DNA of 64,000 bases from Rhodovulum sp. MB263 (GTDB taxonomy: Bacteria; Pseudomonadota; Alphaproteobacteria; Rhodobacterales; Rhodobacteraceae), in NCBI RefSeq assembly GCF_002073975.1, contig NZ_CP020384.1:2542001-2606000 (forward strand), given 5' to 3'. Position numbers and translations under genes: made by a program. The notes beneath the pieces are model-generated. The model made no database searches. It was not told where the DNA came from and worked only from the letters and a program-made list of their open reading frames with translations. Within the stretch, counting starts at the first letter, position 1; the number at the start of each line of letters is the position of its first letter. Below are positions 53,777 through 63,306 of the stretch, in pieces.

Positions 53777-54576
53777 CCCTGATCCTCCTGATGATGTTCG
53801 CCCGGGTTATCCGGTCTGCCGTCCCGCGACGCAAGACCCGCCTCGGGACCGGATGCAAGCGCGGGGTCGCGGGCCGCGAGGATCGGGCGGGTCAGCTCTG
53901 ACAGCGGGACGATCTGTCGCCCCCCGGCATCGAAATTCGCCGGGTCGAGCCAGGTCTCGTAGGCCGCCTTCAGCGCCGGCCATTCGGCATCGATGGCGGC
54001 GAACCAGGCGGTATCGCGGTTGCGCCCCTTCACCACCGCGGCCTGACGGAAGACGCCCTCATGGCTCAGCCCGTAGCGTTCGGCCGCCCGGCGCGAGGCC
54101 CGGTTCAGCGCGTCGCATTTCCATTCGAGCCGCCGGTAGCCCAGCGCGAAGGCCTGCCCGATCAGCAGCGTCACCGCCTCGGTCGCGGCCGGGCACCGTT
54201 GCAGCGGCGCCGAGAAATTCACATGGCCGATCTCGATCGAGCCGGCCCCGGGCGCGATCCTGAGATAGCTGAGCACGCCCAGCGCCCGGCCCGAGACCGC
54301 CTCGCGCACCGCGAAGAACAGCGGATCCGGGCCCGAGGCGTCCCACGCGATCCAGTCGGCCAGCGCCGCTTCGTCCGGGAACGGGCCATAGGGCAGATAG
54401 GTCCAGATCGAGGCATCGAGCAGATGGGCGGCACGGAGCTCGGCCGCATGGTCGCGTCTCAGAGGCTCGAGCCGGCAATAGCGCCCGGCAAGGCTGTCGC
54501 GGCCGGGGCGGGGCGGTGGCCTCCAGCCGGGAAGCGGCGCGCCGAGGGGCAAATCCGGGGGCAGATCCGGGGGCAT
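53773..54576 (-). CDS. GNAT acetyltransferase, RimJ/RimL type, with C-terminal tail
   Basis: A 267-residue acetyltransferase of the RimJ/RimL type: GRYCRLEPLRRDHAAELRAA, WTYLPYGPFPDEAALADWIA, IEIGHVNFSAPLQRCPAATE and LGYRRLEWKCDALNRASRRA. The RxxxR loop region is diverged (APLQRCPAATEA). A Pro-rich N-terminus and about 50 C-terminal residues (DPALASGPEAGLASRDGRPD) lie outside the fold. The Met at 54576 follows AAAGGAGCC. Coupled to mce by a 4-base overlap. Substrate unknown. Confidence 0.8.
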   Translation of the reverse strand: MPPDLPPDLPLGAPLPGWRPPPRPGRDSLAGRYCRLEPLRRDHAAELRAAHLLDASIWTYLPYGPFPDEAALADWIAWDASGPDPLFFAVREAVSGRALGVLSYLRIAPGAGSIEIGHVNFSAPLQRCPAATEAVTLLIGQAFALGYRRLEWKCDALNRASRRAAERYGLSHEGVFRQAAVVKGRNRDTAWFAAIDAEWPALKAAYETWLDPANFDAGGRQIVPLSELTRPILAARDPALASGPEAGLASRDGRPDNPGEHHQEDQG

Positions 54577-54869
54577 TGCGGGCTCCTTTTCCGTTCTGGA
54601 CCGATCCATGGCCCGATCATGGTCCGGTCATGGTCCCGTTCGATTAAGGCAGGCGCCGGCCGCATTTGTCCATCGCCCATCTGCCCCGGCCTGCCGCCTG
54701 CAGCACAGAAAAACCGGTCCGACGGTCGAGACCGGTGCGCATCTGCCCTTGCCCCAAACGCAGCAAAGCGCCGGGCAGGCCCGACCGGCCCGCCCGAGAC
54801 CATATCCGGCAGGTGACATGCCTCCGCCGCCCGCTGTGAACAGCACCCGGCCGGAAAGCTGCCACGGTG

Positions 54870-54911
54870 GCGAGAAGTTGGGGGCGAGAAGTCGGAGGCG
54901 AGAAGTGGGGA
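54870..54911. repeat. Three tandem 14-bp repeats (GCGAGAAGT..)
   Basis: GCGAGAAGTTGGGG, GCGAGAAGTCGGAG and GCGAGAAGTGGGGA follow without gap, and a weaker fourth unit starts at 54912 (GCGTGAAAT). The 14-base period is not a multiple of three, which argues against coding. Confidence 0.65.
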
Positions 54912-55645
54912 GCGTGAAATCCGGCCCAGTAAAGGCGCGCCGCAGTCCGCCGGGGGACCGTTTCATGCCCTTGTCCGGCACCTGGCTCCACGCCTTCGGC
55001 TGCGCTCTCATGCCCCGGCTTTCCTTCGCGAGGGCCGCATCGAAGCGACGGGCATGGCGGTCGCACGCCCCTCCGCCGGGTCATTCTCTGCAATCCTGAG
55101 GATCGCTGCGCTCTGGCCCCCTTGCCCGTCCCCTGCGCGCCCGCATCATGCGGCAAACTGGCAGTCCTCCCCTCCTGCCGGGACATCCCGTCAGCGAAAT
55201 CTGTCAGACCGGCGCCTTCCCGAGGCCGGTGGCCATAGCGCCTGGGCTGCGCCCCGGACCATCGGTCTGTGCGCATGTCGATCCTTTGCGAGCGGACAGG
55301 ACAGGCGCGTGCGGCCCCCGGCAGGCGGCGCCCGCCCCCGCAATCGGGCATGGCGCCGCGCCCGCCGCAGGCAGCACGGCCCCGCCGCCCGGATGCCCGC
55401 CTCCGGAGGCCTCTCGCCGATCCCGATACAGAGACCGTGAAGCCCGGCCGGGGCGCCCGGACAGATGCGGCGACAGAGCGTCTGGACAGGCCCGGCGTTT
55501 CCCGCTAAAGGCGCAGGTCATGACCCGTTGCGTTCATATCTCCCTGCGCCGACGCCGCCGCCGTCTCTGAGCCGGCCGCCTCCGCTTGCGCCCACGCGAC
55601 ATCCCGACCCTTCCCCTCCGTGCCCTGGCACCTTTCCGAAGACAA

Positions 55646-55678
55646 TTGACACGTTCTGTCGCCCGAGGCACCCATAAG
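55646..55678 (+). promoter_or_regulatory. Possible promoter of argD-argF
   Basis: A perfect TTGACA (55646-55651) lies 53 bases before the argD ATG. The best -10-like match, CATAAG (55673-55678), leaves a 21-base spacer, longer than ideal, so assignment is tentative. Confidence 0.3.
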
Positions 55679-55703
55679 GCCTCTTTTCCGAAGGATTTCC
55701 CAG

Positions 55704-56894
55704 ATGGTTCCGTCCGTCCTGCCGATCTATAACCGCGCGCCGCTCAGCTTCGAGACCGGCGAAGGCTCCTGGCTTGTCGCGACCGACGGCACCCGATACC
55801 TGGATCTCGGCGCCGGGATCGCGGTCAACGCGCTCGGCCATGCCCATCCGGCGCTGGTGGCGGCACTGACCGCCCAGGCGAACCGGATCTGGCACCTGTC
55901 GAACCTCTATCACATCCCCGAACAGGAGGCGCTGGCCGACGCGCTGGTCGAGAAGACCTTCGCCGATACCGTCTTCTTCACCAATTCCGGCACCGAGGCC
56001 TGCGAACTCGCGGTCAAGATGGCCCGGAAATACTGGTACGAGAAGGGCCAGCCCGACCGGGTGAACATCGTCACCTTCTCGGGCGCGTTCCACGGCCGCT
56101 CCTCGGCCGCGATCGCGGCGGTGGGCACCGAGAAGATGACCAAGGGATTCGGACCGCTTCTGCCGGGCTTCATCCACCTGCCCTTCGGCGCCCATGGCTC
56201 GGTTCTGCAGAACGCCATCGACGACACCGTGGCCGCGATCATGGTCGAACCCGTGCAGGGCGAGGGCGGCCTCAGGCCGCTGCCCGATCCCTGCCTGAAG
56301 GGGCTGCGCGATCTCTGCGACGAGACCGGCGCGCTTCTGATCTATGACGAGGTGCAATGCGGCATGGGCCGGACCGGCAAGCTCTTCGCCCATGAATGGG
56401 CGGGCGCCGCGCCCGACATCATGATGATCGCCAAGGGCATCGGCGGCGGCTTCCCGCTGGGCGCGGTGCTGGCAACCGAGGCCGCGGCCTCGGGCATGAC
56501 CGCGGGCAGCCATGGCTCGACCTATGGCGGCAACCCGCTGGCCTGCGCCGTCGGCAAGACGGTGATCGACATCATTTCCGATCCCGGCTTCCTCGACGAG
56601 GTGAACCGCAAGGCCGGGCTGTTGCGGCAACGGCTGGAAGGGCTGGTGGCGAGCCATCCCGAGGTGTTCGAGGCGGTGCGCGGCTCCGGGCTGATGCTGG
56701 GGCTGAAATGCCGCGCGGCCAATACCGACGTGGTGCAGGCGGGCTATGACCAGCATCTGCTGACGGTTCCGGCAGGGGATAATGTGGTCCGCATCCTGCC
56801 GCCGCTGACGATTTCCGACGAAGAGATTGCCGAGGCCGTGGCCCGGCTCGATGCGGCCGCGACGGCCGTTGCCGCGAAGGAGGCCCGGACATGA
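55704..56894 (+). CDS. argD: Acetylornithine aminotransferase
   Basis: A 396-residue class III aminotransferase. PLP lysine is in [15 protein letters not shown] near residue 248; [36 protein letters not shown] and [14 protein letters not shown] are all typical. It converts N-acetylglutamate semialdehyde to N-acetylornithine. Its end overlaps argF by 4 bases. GAAGGA lies before the ATG. It can also act on succinyl-diaminopimelate precursors, a known side activity of ArgD. Confidence 0.93.
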   Translation: MVPSVLPIYNRAPLSFETGEGSWLVATDGTRYLDLGAGIAVNALGHAHPALVAALTAQANRIWHLSNLYHIPEQEALADALVEKTFADTVFFTNSGTEACELAVKMARKYWYEKGQPDRVNIVTFSGAFHGRSSAAIAAVGTEKMTKGFGPLLPGFIHLPFGAHGSVLQNAIDDTVAAIMVEPVQGEGGLRPLPDPCLKGLRDLCDETGALLIYDEVQCGMGRTGKLFAHEWAGAAPDIMMIAKGIGGGFPLGAVLATEAAASGMTAGSHGSTYGGNPLACAVGKTVIDIISDPGFLDEVNRKAGLLRQRLEGLVASHPEVFEAVRGSGLMLGLKCRAANTDVVQAGYDQHLLTVPAGDNVVRILPPLTISDEEIAEAVARLDAAATAVAAKEART

Positions 56895-57817
56895 CCCATT
56901 TTCTCGACATCGACAGCACCGCCCCGACCGATCTGCGGGCGATCCTCGATTGCGCGCATGAGATGAAGCAGGCCCGGCAGGGGCGCACGAAGGCCACGCC
57001 CGATGACGGGCGCCCGCTTGACGGGCGGATGGTGGCGCTGATCTTCGAGAAGCCCTCGACCCGGACCCGGATCAGCTTCGATGTCGGCGTGCGGCAGATG
57101 GGCGGGCAGAGCATGGTGCTGTCGGGCAAGGACATGCAGCTGGGCCATGGCGAGACCATCGCCGACACCGCCCGGGTGCTGTCGCGCTATGTCGATCTGA
57201 TCATGATCCGGACCTTCGAGGAGGCGACGCTGCAGGAGATGGCGGATCATGCCACGGTGCCGGTGATCAACGGGCTGACCAACCGCACCCATCCCTGCCA
57301 GATCATGGCCGATCTGCTGACCTTCGAGGAGCATCGCGGCCCGATTGCCGGGCGCAAGGTGGTCTGGTCGGGCGATGGAAACAATGTCTGCGCCTCCTTC
57401 ATCCAGGCCGCCGGGCAGTTCGGCTTCGATCTGACCTTCACCGGCCCGCAGACGCTGGACCCCGAACCGGTCTTCGTCGAGGCGGCGCGGGCGAAGGGCG
57501 CGAAGATCGTCATCGAGCGCGATCCGCTCAAGGCCGTCGAGGGGGCCGATCTGGTGGTGACCGATACCTGGGTGTCGATGCACGATCCGCAATCGGCGCG
57601 CGAGCGGCGCCACAACCAGCTGCGCCCCTATCAGGTGAACGAGCGGCTGATGGCGGCGGCGAAGCCCGACGCGCTGTTCATGCATTGCCTGCCCGCGCAT
57701 CGCGACGAGGAGGCGACCAACGCGGTGATGGACGGGCCGAATTCGGTGGTCTTCGACGAGGCCGAGAACCGGCTCCATGCGCAAAAGGCGATCATGCGCC
57801 ATTGCCTCGGCGTCTGA
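56891..57817 (+). CDS. argF: Ornithine carbamoyltransferase
   Basis: A 308-residue transcarbamylase: [20 protein letters not shown] near residue 56 (carbamoyl-phosphate site), [14 protein letters not shown] near 135 (ornithine-type HPCQ), and [11 protein letters not shown] near 258. It makes citrulline from ornithine in arginine synthesis. Its ATG overlaps the argD stop by 4 bases. argH, the last step, is 40 kb away in the lysA operon. Confidence 0.95.
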   Translation: MTHFLDIDSTAPTDLRAILDCAHEMKQARQGRTKATPDDGRPLDGRMVALIFEKPSTRTRISFDVGVRQMGGQSMVLSGKDMQLGHGETIADTARVLSRYVDLIMIRTFEEATLQEMADHATVPVINGLTNRTHPCQIMADLLTFEEHRGPIAGRKVVWSGDGNNVCASFIQAAGQFGFDLTFTGPQTLDPEPVFVEAARAKGAKIVIERDPLKAVEGADLVVTDTWVSMHDPQSARERRHNQLRPYQVNERLMAAAKPDALFMHCLPAHRDEEATNAVMDGPNSVVFDEAENRLHAQKAIMRHCLGV

Positions 57818-57910
57818 GGTTTCTGCATCCGGATCTCAGGCCTCCGGGGCCGCAGCGAAGGCACTGGGGGCGCTCCCGCCCCCGGACCCGCACCGGGCTT
57901 TGCCCGGCTT

Positions 57911-57939
57911 GGCCGGGGTTGGGCCGGGGTTGGGCCGGG
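57911..57939. repeat. Short tandem repeat (GGCCGGGGTTG)
   Basis: Two exact 11-bp units and a partial third (GGCCGGG) in the gap after argF. The period excludes coding use. Confidence 0.5.
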
Positions 57940-57960
57940 CCGCGCGCAAGATGCGCGCGG
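57940..57960. terminator. Stem-loop between convergent argF and hrpB
   Basis: CCGCGCGC (57940-57947) pairs perfectly with GCGCGCGG (57953-57960) around a 5-base loop, 123 bases after the argF stop. No T run; it leads into a GGTATT..AAGAAG element and probably ends the transcript region. Confidence 0.45.
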
Positions 57961-57973
57961 CGCCTCCGGCGGG

Positions 57974-57994
57974 GGTATTGGCACCAGGAAGAAG
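57974..57994. repeat. Half copy of the GGTATT..AAGAAG intergenic element
   Basis: GGTATTGGCACCAGGAAGAAG matches the arms of the inverted element at 21499-21551 (GGTATTT, then C-A-AGAAGAA). Here no second arm is present. It again lies at the 3' side of genes, downstream of argF and hrpB. Confidence 0.5.
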
Positions 57995-58093
57995 GGCAGG
58001 CGCGGAATCCGGAGCGATGGCCGGGACGATAGCCGTCGGGCCGGAGCCGGGAGAAAGGGCCTGTGTCGCGGCAGCCGCCAGGGCCGCGCGCGG

Positions 58094-60535
58094 TCAGCTC
58101 CGGCGCTTGGCGCGGAGCGTCGGGTCGGCGGCGGTCGGATCCTCGGGCCAGGGATGGCGCGGGTAGCGTCCCCGCATATCCTTGCGTACGTCGGCATAGC
58201 TCGTCGCCCAGAAGCCCGGCAGGTCCATGGTCACCTGGACCGGACGTCCGGCCGGTGAGAGCAGCGTGATCCGGAGCGGCAGCCGGTTCGGCCCCACCCT
58301 CGGGTGTTCGATCACGCCGAAGAGCTCCTGCAGGCGCAGCGCGATCGCCGGCGCCTCGCCGTCATAGTCGATGGGGATCTTCCGGCCGAGAGGGGTCTCG
58401 AAGCTGGACGGCGCGAGGCGGTCGACGCTCTGCCGGGTCTCCCAGTCGAGCCGGGCGCTCAGCGCCGGCAGCAGGTCGAAGCGCTTGAGATCCTCTGCTG
58501 TCCGAACCCCGCCCAGATGCGGCAGCAGCCAGTCCTCGAGCCCGGCCATCAGTCCCGCATCGGAGAAATCGGGCAACTCCGCGCCCTCGGCGCGCAGAAG
58601 CTCGACCCGCGCCCGGAAGCGGCGTGCCGCATCGCTCCAGGGCAGGCCCAGCGCGCGGACGCCCTCGAGCATGGCACGCGCCACCGTCTCGGGCGGGGGA
58701 TCGGGCCAGTTGCGGTCATCGAGCACCAGCGCGCCGAAGCGTTCCTGCCGCCGCATCGCCACGCGGGCCTCGCGCCGCGACCATTCGCAGACATCCTGCC
58801 AGCCGATGGCCGCGCCATGGACCGCGCGCAGGTCCGCTTCGGAGAGCGGCGCGGCAAGCCGCACCTTCGCCTCGCGGGCATCGCCATCGAGATCGAGCGC
58901 CACGATCAGCCGTTGTCCGGCCAGCGGATCCGAGGCCTCGAGAACCGCGCCCTTGCCGCCGGACAGCACATAGCGCGGCTCGTCCCCCTTGCGGCGCAGG
59001 CCGATCCGGTCGGGATAGGCGAGCGCCGCCATCTCGCCCGGGCTCATCGGACGCGGGGCCTCGGGAGCGCGCGCGGCCAGCCGCTTCGCCTCGGCCCGGA
59101 TCCGGGCAAGCGCGCCCCGGTCGGGCGGCACCGGGCTCGGGGCGTTCGGCCCGGTCAGGCAGCGCAGCCGCAGCGCCAGATCGGCGCCCGCCCCGCGCAA
59201 GGGGTCGCGTTCGGACAGAAGCGCGGCCAGAGGCGCGGCCTGCCGCCCTGCCGAAAGCAGCATATGCCCGAGCCGCGGATGCAGGGGCAGCGCCGCCAGC
59301 GCGCGGCCATGGCCGGTGATCCGGCCCAGGGCGTCAAGCGCCCCGAGCCCGGCCAGAAGCGCCCGCGCCTCGGCGAAGCCCCCCGGATTGGGCGGGGTCA
59401 GGAAGGCCAGATCGCCAGGTCCCGACGCCCCCCAGGCCGCGAGGTCCAAAGCCAGCCCCGCAAGGTCGCCCGCCTCGATCTCGGGCGGGGGATAGGCAGC
59501 AAGGGCGCCCTCCTCGCCCCTGGTCCAGAGCCGGTAGCAGACGCCCTCGGCCACCCGCCCGGCCCGGCCGCGGCGCTGCTCGGCCTCGGCGCGGGTGACG
59601 CGCTCGGTCACCAGCCGCGCCATGCCGGAATTCGGATCGAAGCGCGACCGGCGGGCGCGGCCCGCATCGACCACCACCCGCACATCCTCGATGGTCAGCG
59701 AGGTCTCGGCAATCGAGGTGGCCAGCACCACCTTGCGGCCCTCGCGCGCGGGCAGGATCGCGGCACGCTGCTCGGCGAAGGGCAGCGCGCCGTAAAGCGG
59801 CCGGATGTGACAGCCCTCGGGCAGCCGCCCCTCGAGTGCCGCGGCACAGCGCCGGATCTCTCCCTCGCCCGGCAGGAAGACCAGCACGCCCCCTTCGGTT
59901 CCGGCCACGGCCTCGAGCACCAGATCGGCGGTGGCCTCGGGCAGGCGCCTGCCCTTTGGCAGCGGGCGCGGCAACCAGCGCGTCTCGACCGGAAAGCTGC
60001 GCCCCCCGGAGCTCACGACGGGCGCATCCGCCATCAGCGCCGCCACCGGCGCGGCATCCAGCGTCGCCGACATCACCACGAGGATCAGGTCCTCGCGCAG
60101 CACCCCCCGGACCTCCCAGGCCAGCGCCAGCCCCAGATCGGCATTCAGCGAGCGTTCGTGGAATTCATCGAAGATCACCGCGCCGATGCCCTCGAGCCCC
60201 GGGTCGGACTGGATCATCCGCGTCAGGATGCCCTCGGTCACGACCTCGATGCGGGTGGCGCGACCCACCTTCGCCTCGCCCCGGATACGGTAGCCGACGG
60301 TCTGGCCGACCGGCTCGCCCAGGGCCTCGGCCATCCGCTCGGCCGCGGCCCGCGCGGCAAGGCGCCGCGGCTCGAGCATCACGATCCGCTCCGCCGTCAG
60401 CCCGGCCTCCAGCATCGCCAGCGGCACCCGCGTGGTCTTGCCCGCCCCGGGCGGCGCCTGCAGCACGGCCCGGCCCGCGCGGGAAAGGGCGGCGGTCAGC
60501 TCGGGCAGGACGGCGTCGATGGGCAGCTTGGTCAT
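58094..60535 (-). CDS. hrpB: ATP-dependent helicase HrpB
   Basis: An 813-residue DEAH-box helicase. Walker A APPGAGKTT (27-35), DEFHER (motif II), SAT (motif III), TSIAETSLTIEDV (motif V) and QRRGRAGRV (motif VI) are all present, followed by the HrpB C-terminal domain (YADVRKDMRGRYPRHPWPED). RNA helicase function is assumed; its cellular role is unclear. I chose the Met at 60535 (MTKLPIDAVLP); another in-frame ATG is 6 codons upstream and neither has a clear ribosome site. Divergent from meaB. Confidence 0.9.
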   Translation of the reverse strand: MTKLPIDAVLPELTAALSRAGRAVLQAPPGAGKTTRVPLAMLEAGLTAERIVMLEPRRLAARAAAERMAEALGEPVGQTVGYRIRGEAKVGRATRIEVVTEGILTRMIQSDPGLEGIGAVIFDEFHERSLNADLGLALAWEVRGVLREDLILVVMSATLDAAPVAALMADAPVVSSGGRSFPVETRWLPRPLPKGRRLPEATADLVLEAVAGTEGGVLVFLPGEGEIRRCAAALEGRLPEGCHIRPLYGALPFAEQRAAILPAREGRKVVLATSIAETSLTIEDVRVVVDAGRARRSRFDPNSGMARLVTERVTRAEAEQRRGRAGRVAEGVCYRLWTRGEEGALAAYPPPEIEAGDLAGLALDLAAWGASGPGDLAFLTPPNPGGFAEARALLAGLGALDALGRITGHGRALAALPLHPRLGHMLLSAGRQAAPLAALLSERDPLRGAGADLALRLRCLTGPNAPSPVPPDRGALARIRAEAKRLAARAPEAPRPMSPGEMAALAYPDRIGLRRKGDEPRYVLSGGKGAVLEASDPLAGQRLIVALDLDGDAREAKVRLAAPLSEADLRAVHGAAIGWQDVCEWSRREARVAMRRQERFGALVLDDRNWPDPPPETVARAMLEGVRALGLPWSDAARRFRARVELLRAEGAELPDFSDAGLMAGLEDWLLPHLGGVRTAEDLKRFDLLPALSARLDWETRQSVDRLAPSSFETPLGRKIPIDYDGEAPAIALRLQELFGVIEHPRVGPNRLPLRITLLSPAGRPVQVTMDLPGFWATSYADVRKDMRGRYPRHPWPEDPTAADPTLRAKRRS

Positions 60536-60682
60536 GGCCGTCTTATGCGTCATCCAGGCCCGCACGGCCAGAGCGCGCCGCCTGGCGGGACGACGGCCCG
60601 GACGACGCCCCGGACGGAGGGCTGGACAGCCCGGCCCCGGCAGGGCAAGACAGGAGCCGCCCCCGAAGATCCGGAGCCGCCG

Positions 60683-61666
60683 ATGACCCCAGCCGAGCTT
60701 GCCCACCGCCTCAAATCCGGCGAACGCCGTGCCCTCGCCCGGGCGATCACCCTGATCGAAAGCGGTCGCGAGGATCACCGCGCCCAGGCCCAGGAGCTGC
60801 TGGGCCTTTTGACCGACGCCCCCGGACAGGCGCTCCGGATCGGGTTGTCGGGCACGCCGGGCGTGGGCAAGTCGACCCTGATCGAAAGCTTCGGCAGGAT
60901 GCTGACAGCCGAGGGCCACAAGGTCGCGGTGCTGGCGGTCGACCCGTCCTCGGCCCGCTCGGGCGGCTCGATCCTCGGCGACAAGACCCGGATGGAGCGG
61001 CTGTCGCGCGACCCGAATGCCTTCATCCGCCCCTCGCCCAGCCAGTCGGCTCTGGGCGGCGTCGCGCGCCGCACCCGCGAGGCGGTGGCGCTTTGCGAGG
61101 CGGCGGGCTTCGGCATCGTGCTGATCGAGACCGTGGGAGTCGGCCAGTCCGAAACCATGGTGGCCGAGATGACCGATCTGTTCGTGCTGCTGATGGCGCC
61201 TGCGGGCGGCGACGAGCTGCAGGGGGTCAAGCGCGGCATCATGGAGATGGCCGACCTGATCCTCGTCAACAAGGCCGATGGCGATCTGAAGCCCGCCGCC
61301 GAACGCACCCGGGCCGATTACGCGGGCGCGCTGCACCTGTTGCGCCGCCGCCCCCAGGATCCCGAGGGGTTCCCCAAGGCCGTCGCCGTCTCGGCGGTCG
61401 AGGAACGCGGGCTTCGCGAGGCCTGGGAGGACATGCAGACCCTTGCCGACTGGCGCCGCGAGAACGGCCATTTCACGGCCCGCCGCGCCGCCCAGGCCCG
61501 CTACTGGTTCGCGGAAGAAGTCCGCCGCGGTCTGCTCGCCCGGCTCGACCGCGACCCGGCGATGCGGGCGCGGATGGCCGATCTCGGCGCGAAGGTGGCC
61601 GAAGGCGAGCTGACCGTCGCCCATGCCTCGACCGAGATGTTGGCCGCGCTGGGCGTCAGCGCCTGA
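60683..61666 (+). CDS. meaB: Methylmalonyl-CoA mutase-associated GTPase MeaB
   Basis: A 327-residue G3E-type GTPase. P-loop GTPGVGKST at 57-65, VDPSSARSGGSILGDKTRM (switch-like), ETVGVGQSE and VNKAD (base recognition) are present, with a C-terminal dimerisation arm. MeaB protects and loads B12-dependent acyl-CoA mutases (methylmalonyl- or ethylmalonyl-CoA mutase). The start follows CCGGAGCC. Mutase genes are outside the window; mce and mcl1 are inside. Confidence 0.93.
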   Translation: MTPAELAHRLKSGERRALARAITLIESGREDHRAQAQELLGLLTDAPGQALRIGLSGTPGVGKSTLIESFGRMLTAEGHKVAVLAVDPSSARSGGSILGDKTRMERLSRDPNAFIRPSPSQSALGGVARRTREAVALCEAAGFGIVLIETVGVGQSETMVAEMTDLFVLLMAPAGGDELQGVKRGIMEMADLILVNKADGDLKPAAERTRADYAGALHLLRRRPQDPEGFPKAVAVSAVEERGLREAWEDMQTLADWRRENGHFTARRAAQARYWFAEEVRRGLLARLDRDPAMRARMADLGAKVAEGELTVAHASTEMLAALGVSA

Positions 61667-62167
61667 CCAGAACGGGCCCGGCTGCAAAAGCCCTGAAAAT
61701 CTTCCCCCGGATCGGGTTTCGGCCGCAGCCGCCAAGCTCCGGCCGAGGCCCCGAATGGCCGCCCCATCGCAATGGCGTTGTTGCCGAGCTCATCCGTCGG
61801 AGCCACATCACGCAGTCCTGCGCTCGGACGGATGGCATGAGCAGCCGCGAACCCGGGTGCTTCGGCCGACGAATTGGCCGGTCGACAACAATGCCCGGGG
61901 GCGCGCGGCCGCTTCGGCCAGATCCACCGGACCTGAACACTCCCCGGACCAGCACCGCGAAGACAAGCGAAAAGGCCGGGCGCATTCGCCGGGAACGGAT
62001 CCATCGAAGCGTCTTCCTGCCCGGTTCACTCCAGATCCGTCTGCGGCCCTGCTGCTGCACCCGCCCCAATGGCATCTGTGCCGGGGTGAGCGGTCATCGC
62101 ATCATCAGGCCACCCCTCCCTGCCCGGGGGACCTTTTTTCGTCGGTCGCAGGCGGTTTATGGACGGC
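61667..62167. other. Gene-free stretch between meaB and galU
   Basis: About 500 bases between convergent genes with no recognisable protein in any frame. Its right end has a hairpin followed by six T residues (62108-62139), so a long meaB 3' region or a small RNA could lie here. I noticed a weak transposase-like word near 61890 but could not support it. Confidence 0.4.
62108..62139 (+). terminator. Hairpin with T6 tail
   Basis: CCCC (62113-62116) pairs with GGGG (62127-62130), extended by GG/CC outside a small internal loop, followed by CC and TTTTTT (62134-62139). It would end transcripts read rightwards, 440 bases after meaB. The stem is short, so confidence is limited. Confidence 0.4.
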
Positions 62168-63067
62168 TTATTCCGCCGCGATCGCGGCCGGGCTGTCATC
62201 GCTCCAGCGCGCCAGCACCTCGGCGCAATCGGGATCGCGGCTGGCCAGCGCCAGGGTCGCGTCCAGCATCCCCGCCTTGGACCCGCAATCATAGCGCACC
62301 CCGTCGAAACCGAAGCCCGCAAGCCCCAGCCGCGCCGCATCCCGGGCAATCGCATCGGTCAGCTGGATCTCGTCATTGGCGCCCGGTCCCTGGCTGGCGA
62401 GGGCATCGAAGATCGCGGCATCGAGAATGTAACGCCCGACCACCGCCTTCAGCGACGGCGCCTCGGCGGCGGCGGGCTTCTCGACCATGCCGCGCGCCCG
62501 GGTGATCCGGCCCTCCTGCGCGGTCGGATCGAGCACGCCATAGCGCGAAACCGTCTCGGGCGTCACATCCATCGCAGCGACCATATGCCCGGCCCCGGCG
62601 CGGCCATAGGCCTCGACCATCTGCGCAAGGCATCCCGGCTCGGACAGGATCAGGTCGTCGGGCAGCAGCACCGCCACCGGCCCCGGCAGCACATGCGCCC
62701 GGGCGCAAAGCACGGCATGACCCAGCCCGCGCTGCTCGTGCTGCATGACGAATTCGACCTCGTGCTCGTCCTCGTCCAGCGCCGCCGCCTCGAGCTCGGC
62801 GGCAATCCGCGCCTTGCCGCGGGCGCGCAGCGTCTCGATCAGATCGGCATCGGCGCGCACATGACGTTCGATGGCGGTTTTCGACGGATGGCTGACGAAG
62901 ACCATGCGTTCAACCCCGGCCGCGCGTGCCTCGTCGATGGCGAACTGGATCAGCGGGGTATCGATGACAGGAAGCAGTTCCTTCGGCGTCGCCTTGGTCG
63001 CGGGCAGAAAGCGGGTTCCGAGCCCTGCGACGGGAAAGATGGCGGTCCGCACGGGCGAAGGGATCAT
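62168..63067 (-). CDS. galU: UTP-glucose-1-phosphate uridylyltransferase
   Basis: A 299-residue nucleotidyltransferase making UDP-glucose. The N-terminal VAGLGTRFLPATKATPKELL contains the GxGTRxLPxTK site; DTPLIQFAIDEA, AVLLPDDLIL and GMVEKPAA follow. CAGGAGTTTCAC precedes the ATG. It supplies sugar nucleotides for LPS, exopolysaccharide or glucans. A glycoside hydrolase remnant lies just upstream on the same strand. Confidence 0.94.
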   Translation of the reverse strand: MIPSPVRTAIFPVAGLGTRFLPATKATPKELLPVIDTPLIQFAIDEARAAGVERMVFVSHPSKTAIERHVRADADLIETLRARGKARIAAELEAAALDEDEHEVEFVMQHEQRGLGHAVLCARAHVLPGPVAVLLPDDLILSEPGCLAQMVEAYGRAGAGHMVAAMDVTPETVSRYGVLDPTAQEGRITRARGMVEKPAAAEAPSLKAVVGRYILDAAIFDALASQGPGANDEIQLTDAIARDAARLGLAGFGFDGVRYDCGSKAGMLDATLALASRDPDCAEVLARWSDDSPAAIAAE

Positions 63068-63306
63068 GTGAAACTCCTGAAATACTGAATGCACCTGCAG
63101 CATAACGGGGCCCGGTCGCAAAAGGTTTCAGCCGATGCCGCATTTTTACTCGGCGCCCCGGCAAAACTCCGCCGCCTGCCCCGCGCTCTTGCCGGAAGCC
63201 TGCGGTCAGGCCCCGGAAATCGGAACATGGCCGGACAGAGGCCCGCGCAGAGCCGCATCGGAGACAATGCCCCCCCGGGCCGGACCCCGGATCGGGGCAA
63301 GGCGGA

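Larger units (their letters stand above)
54577..55703. other. Gene-free stretch upstream of argD
   Basis: About 1.1 kb, the longest gap in the window. No frame shows a recognisable domain, and overlapping frames on both strands are low-complexity Arg/Pro/Ala translations typical of GC-rich non-coding DNA. It contains three tandem 14-bp repeats and, at its right end, a TTGACA-type promoter element before argD. I see no RNA gene. Confidence 0.5.

Noticed and set aside
58304-60682. Long open frame antisense to hrpB running into meaB
   Set aside because: Only the part from 60683 has MeaB homology and a ribosome site; the preceding part mirrors hrpB.
61860-61960. Words like VDNNAR that recall IS66-type transposases
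   Set aside because: Only a handful of residues match, no other transposase blocks or terminal repeats are present, and the frame is short.
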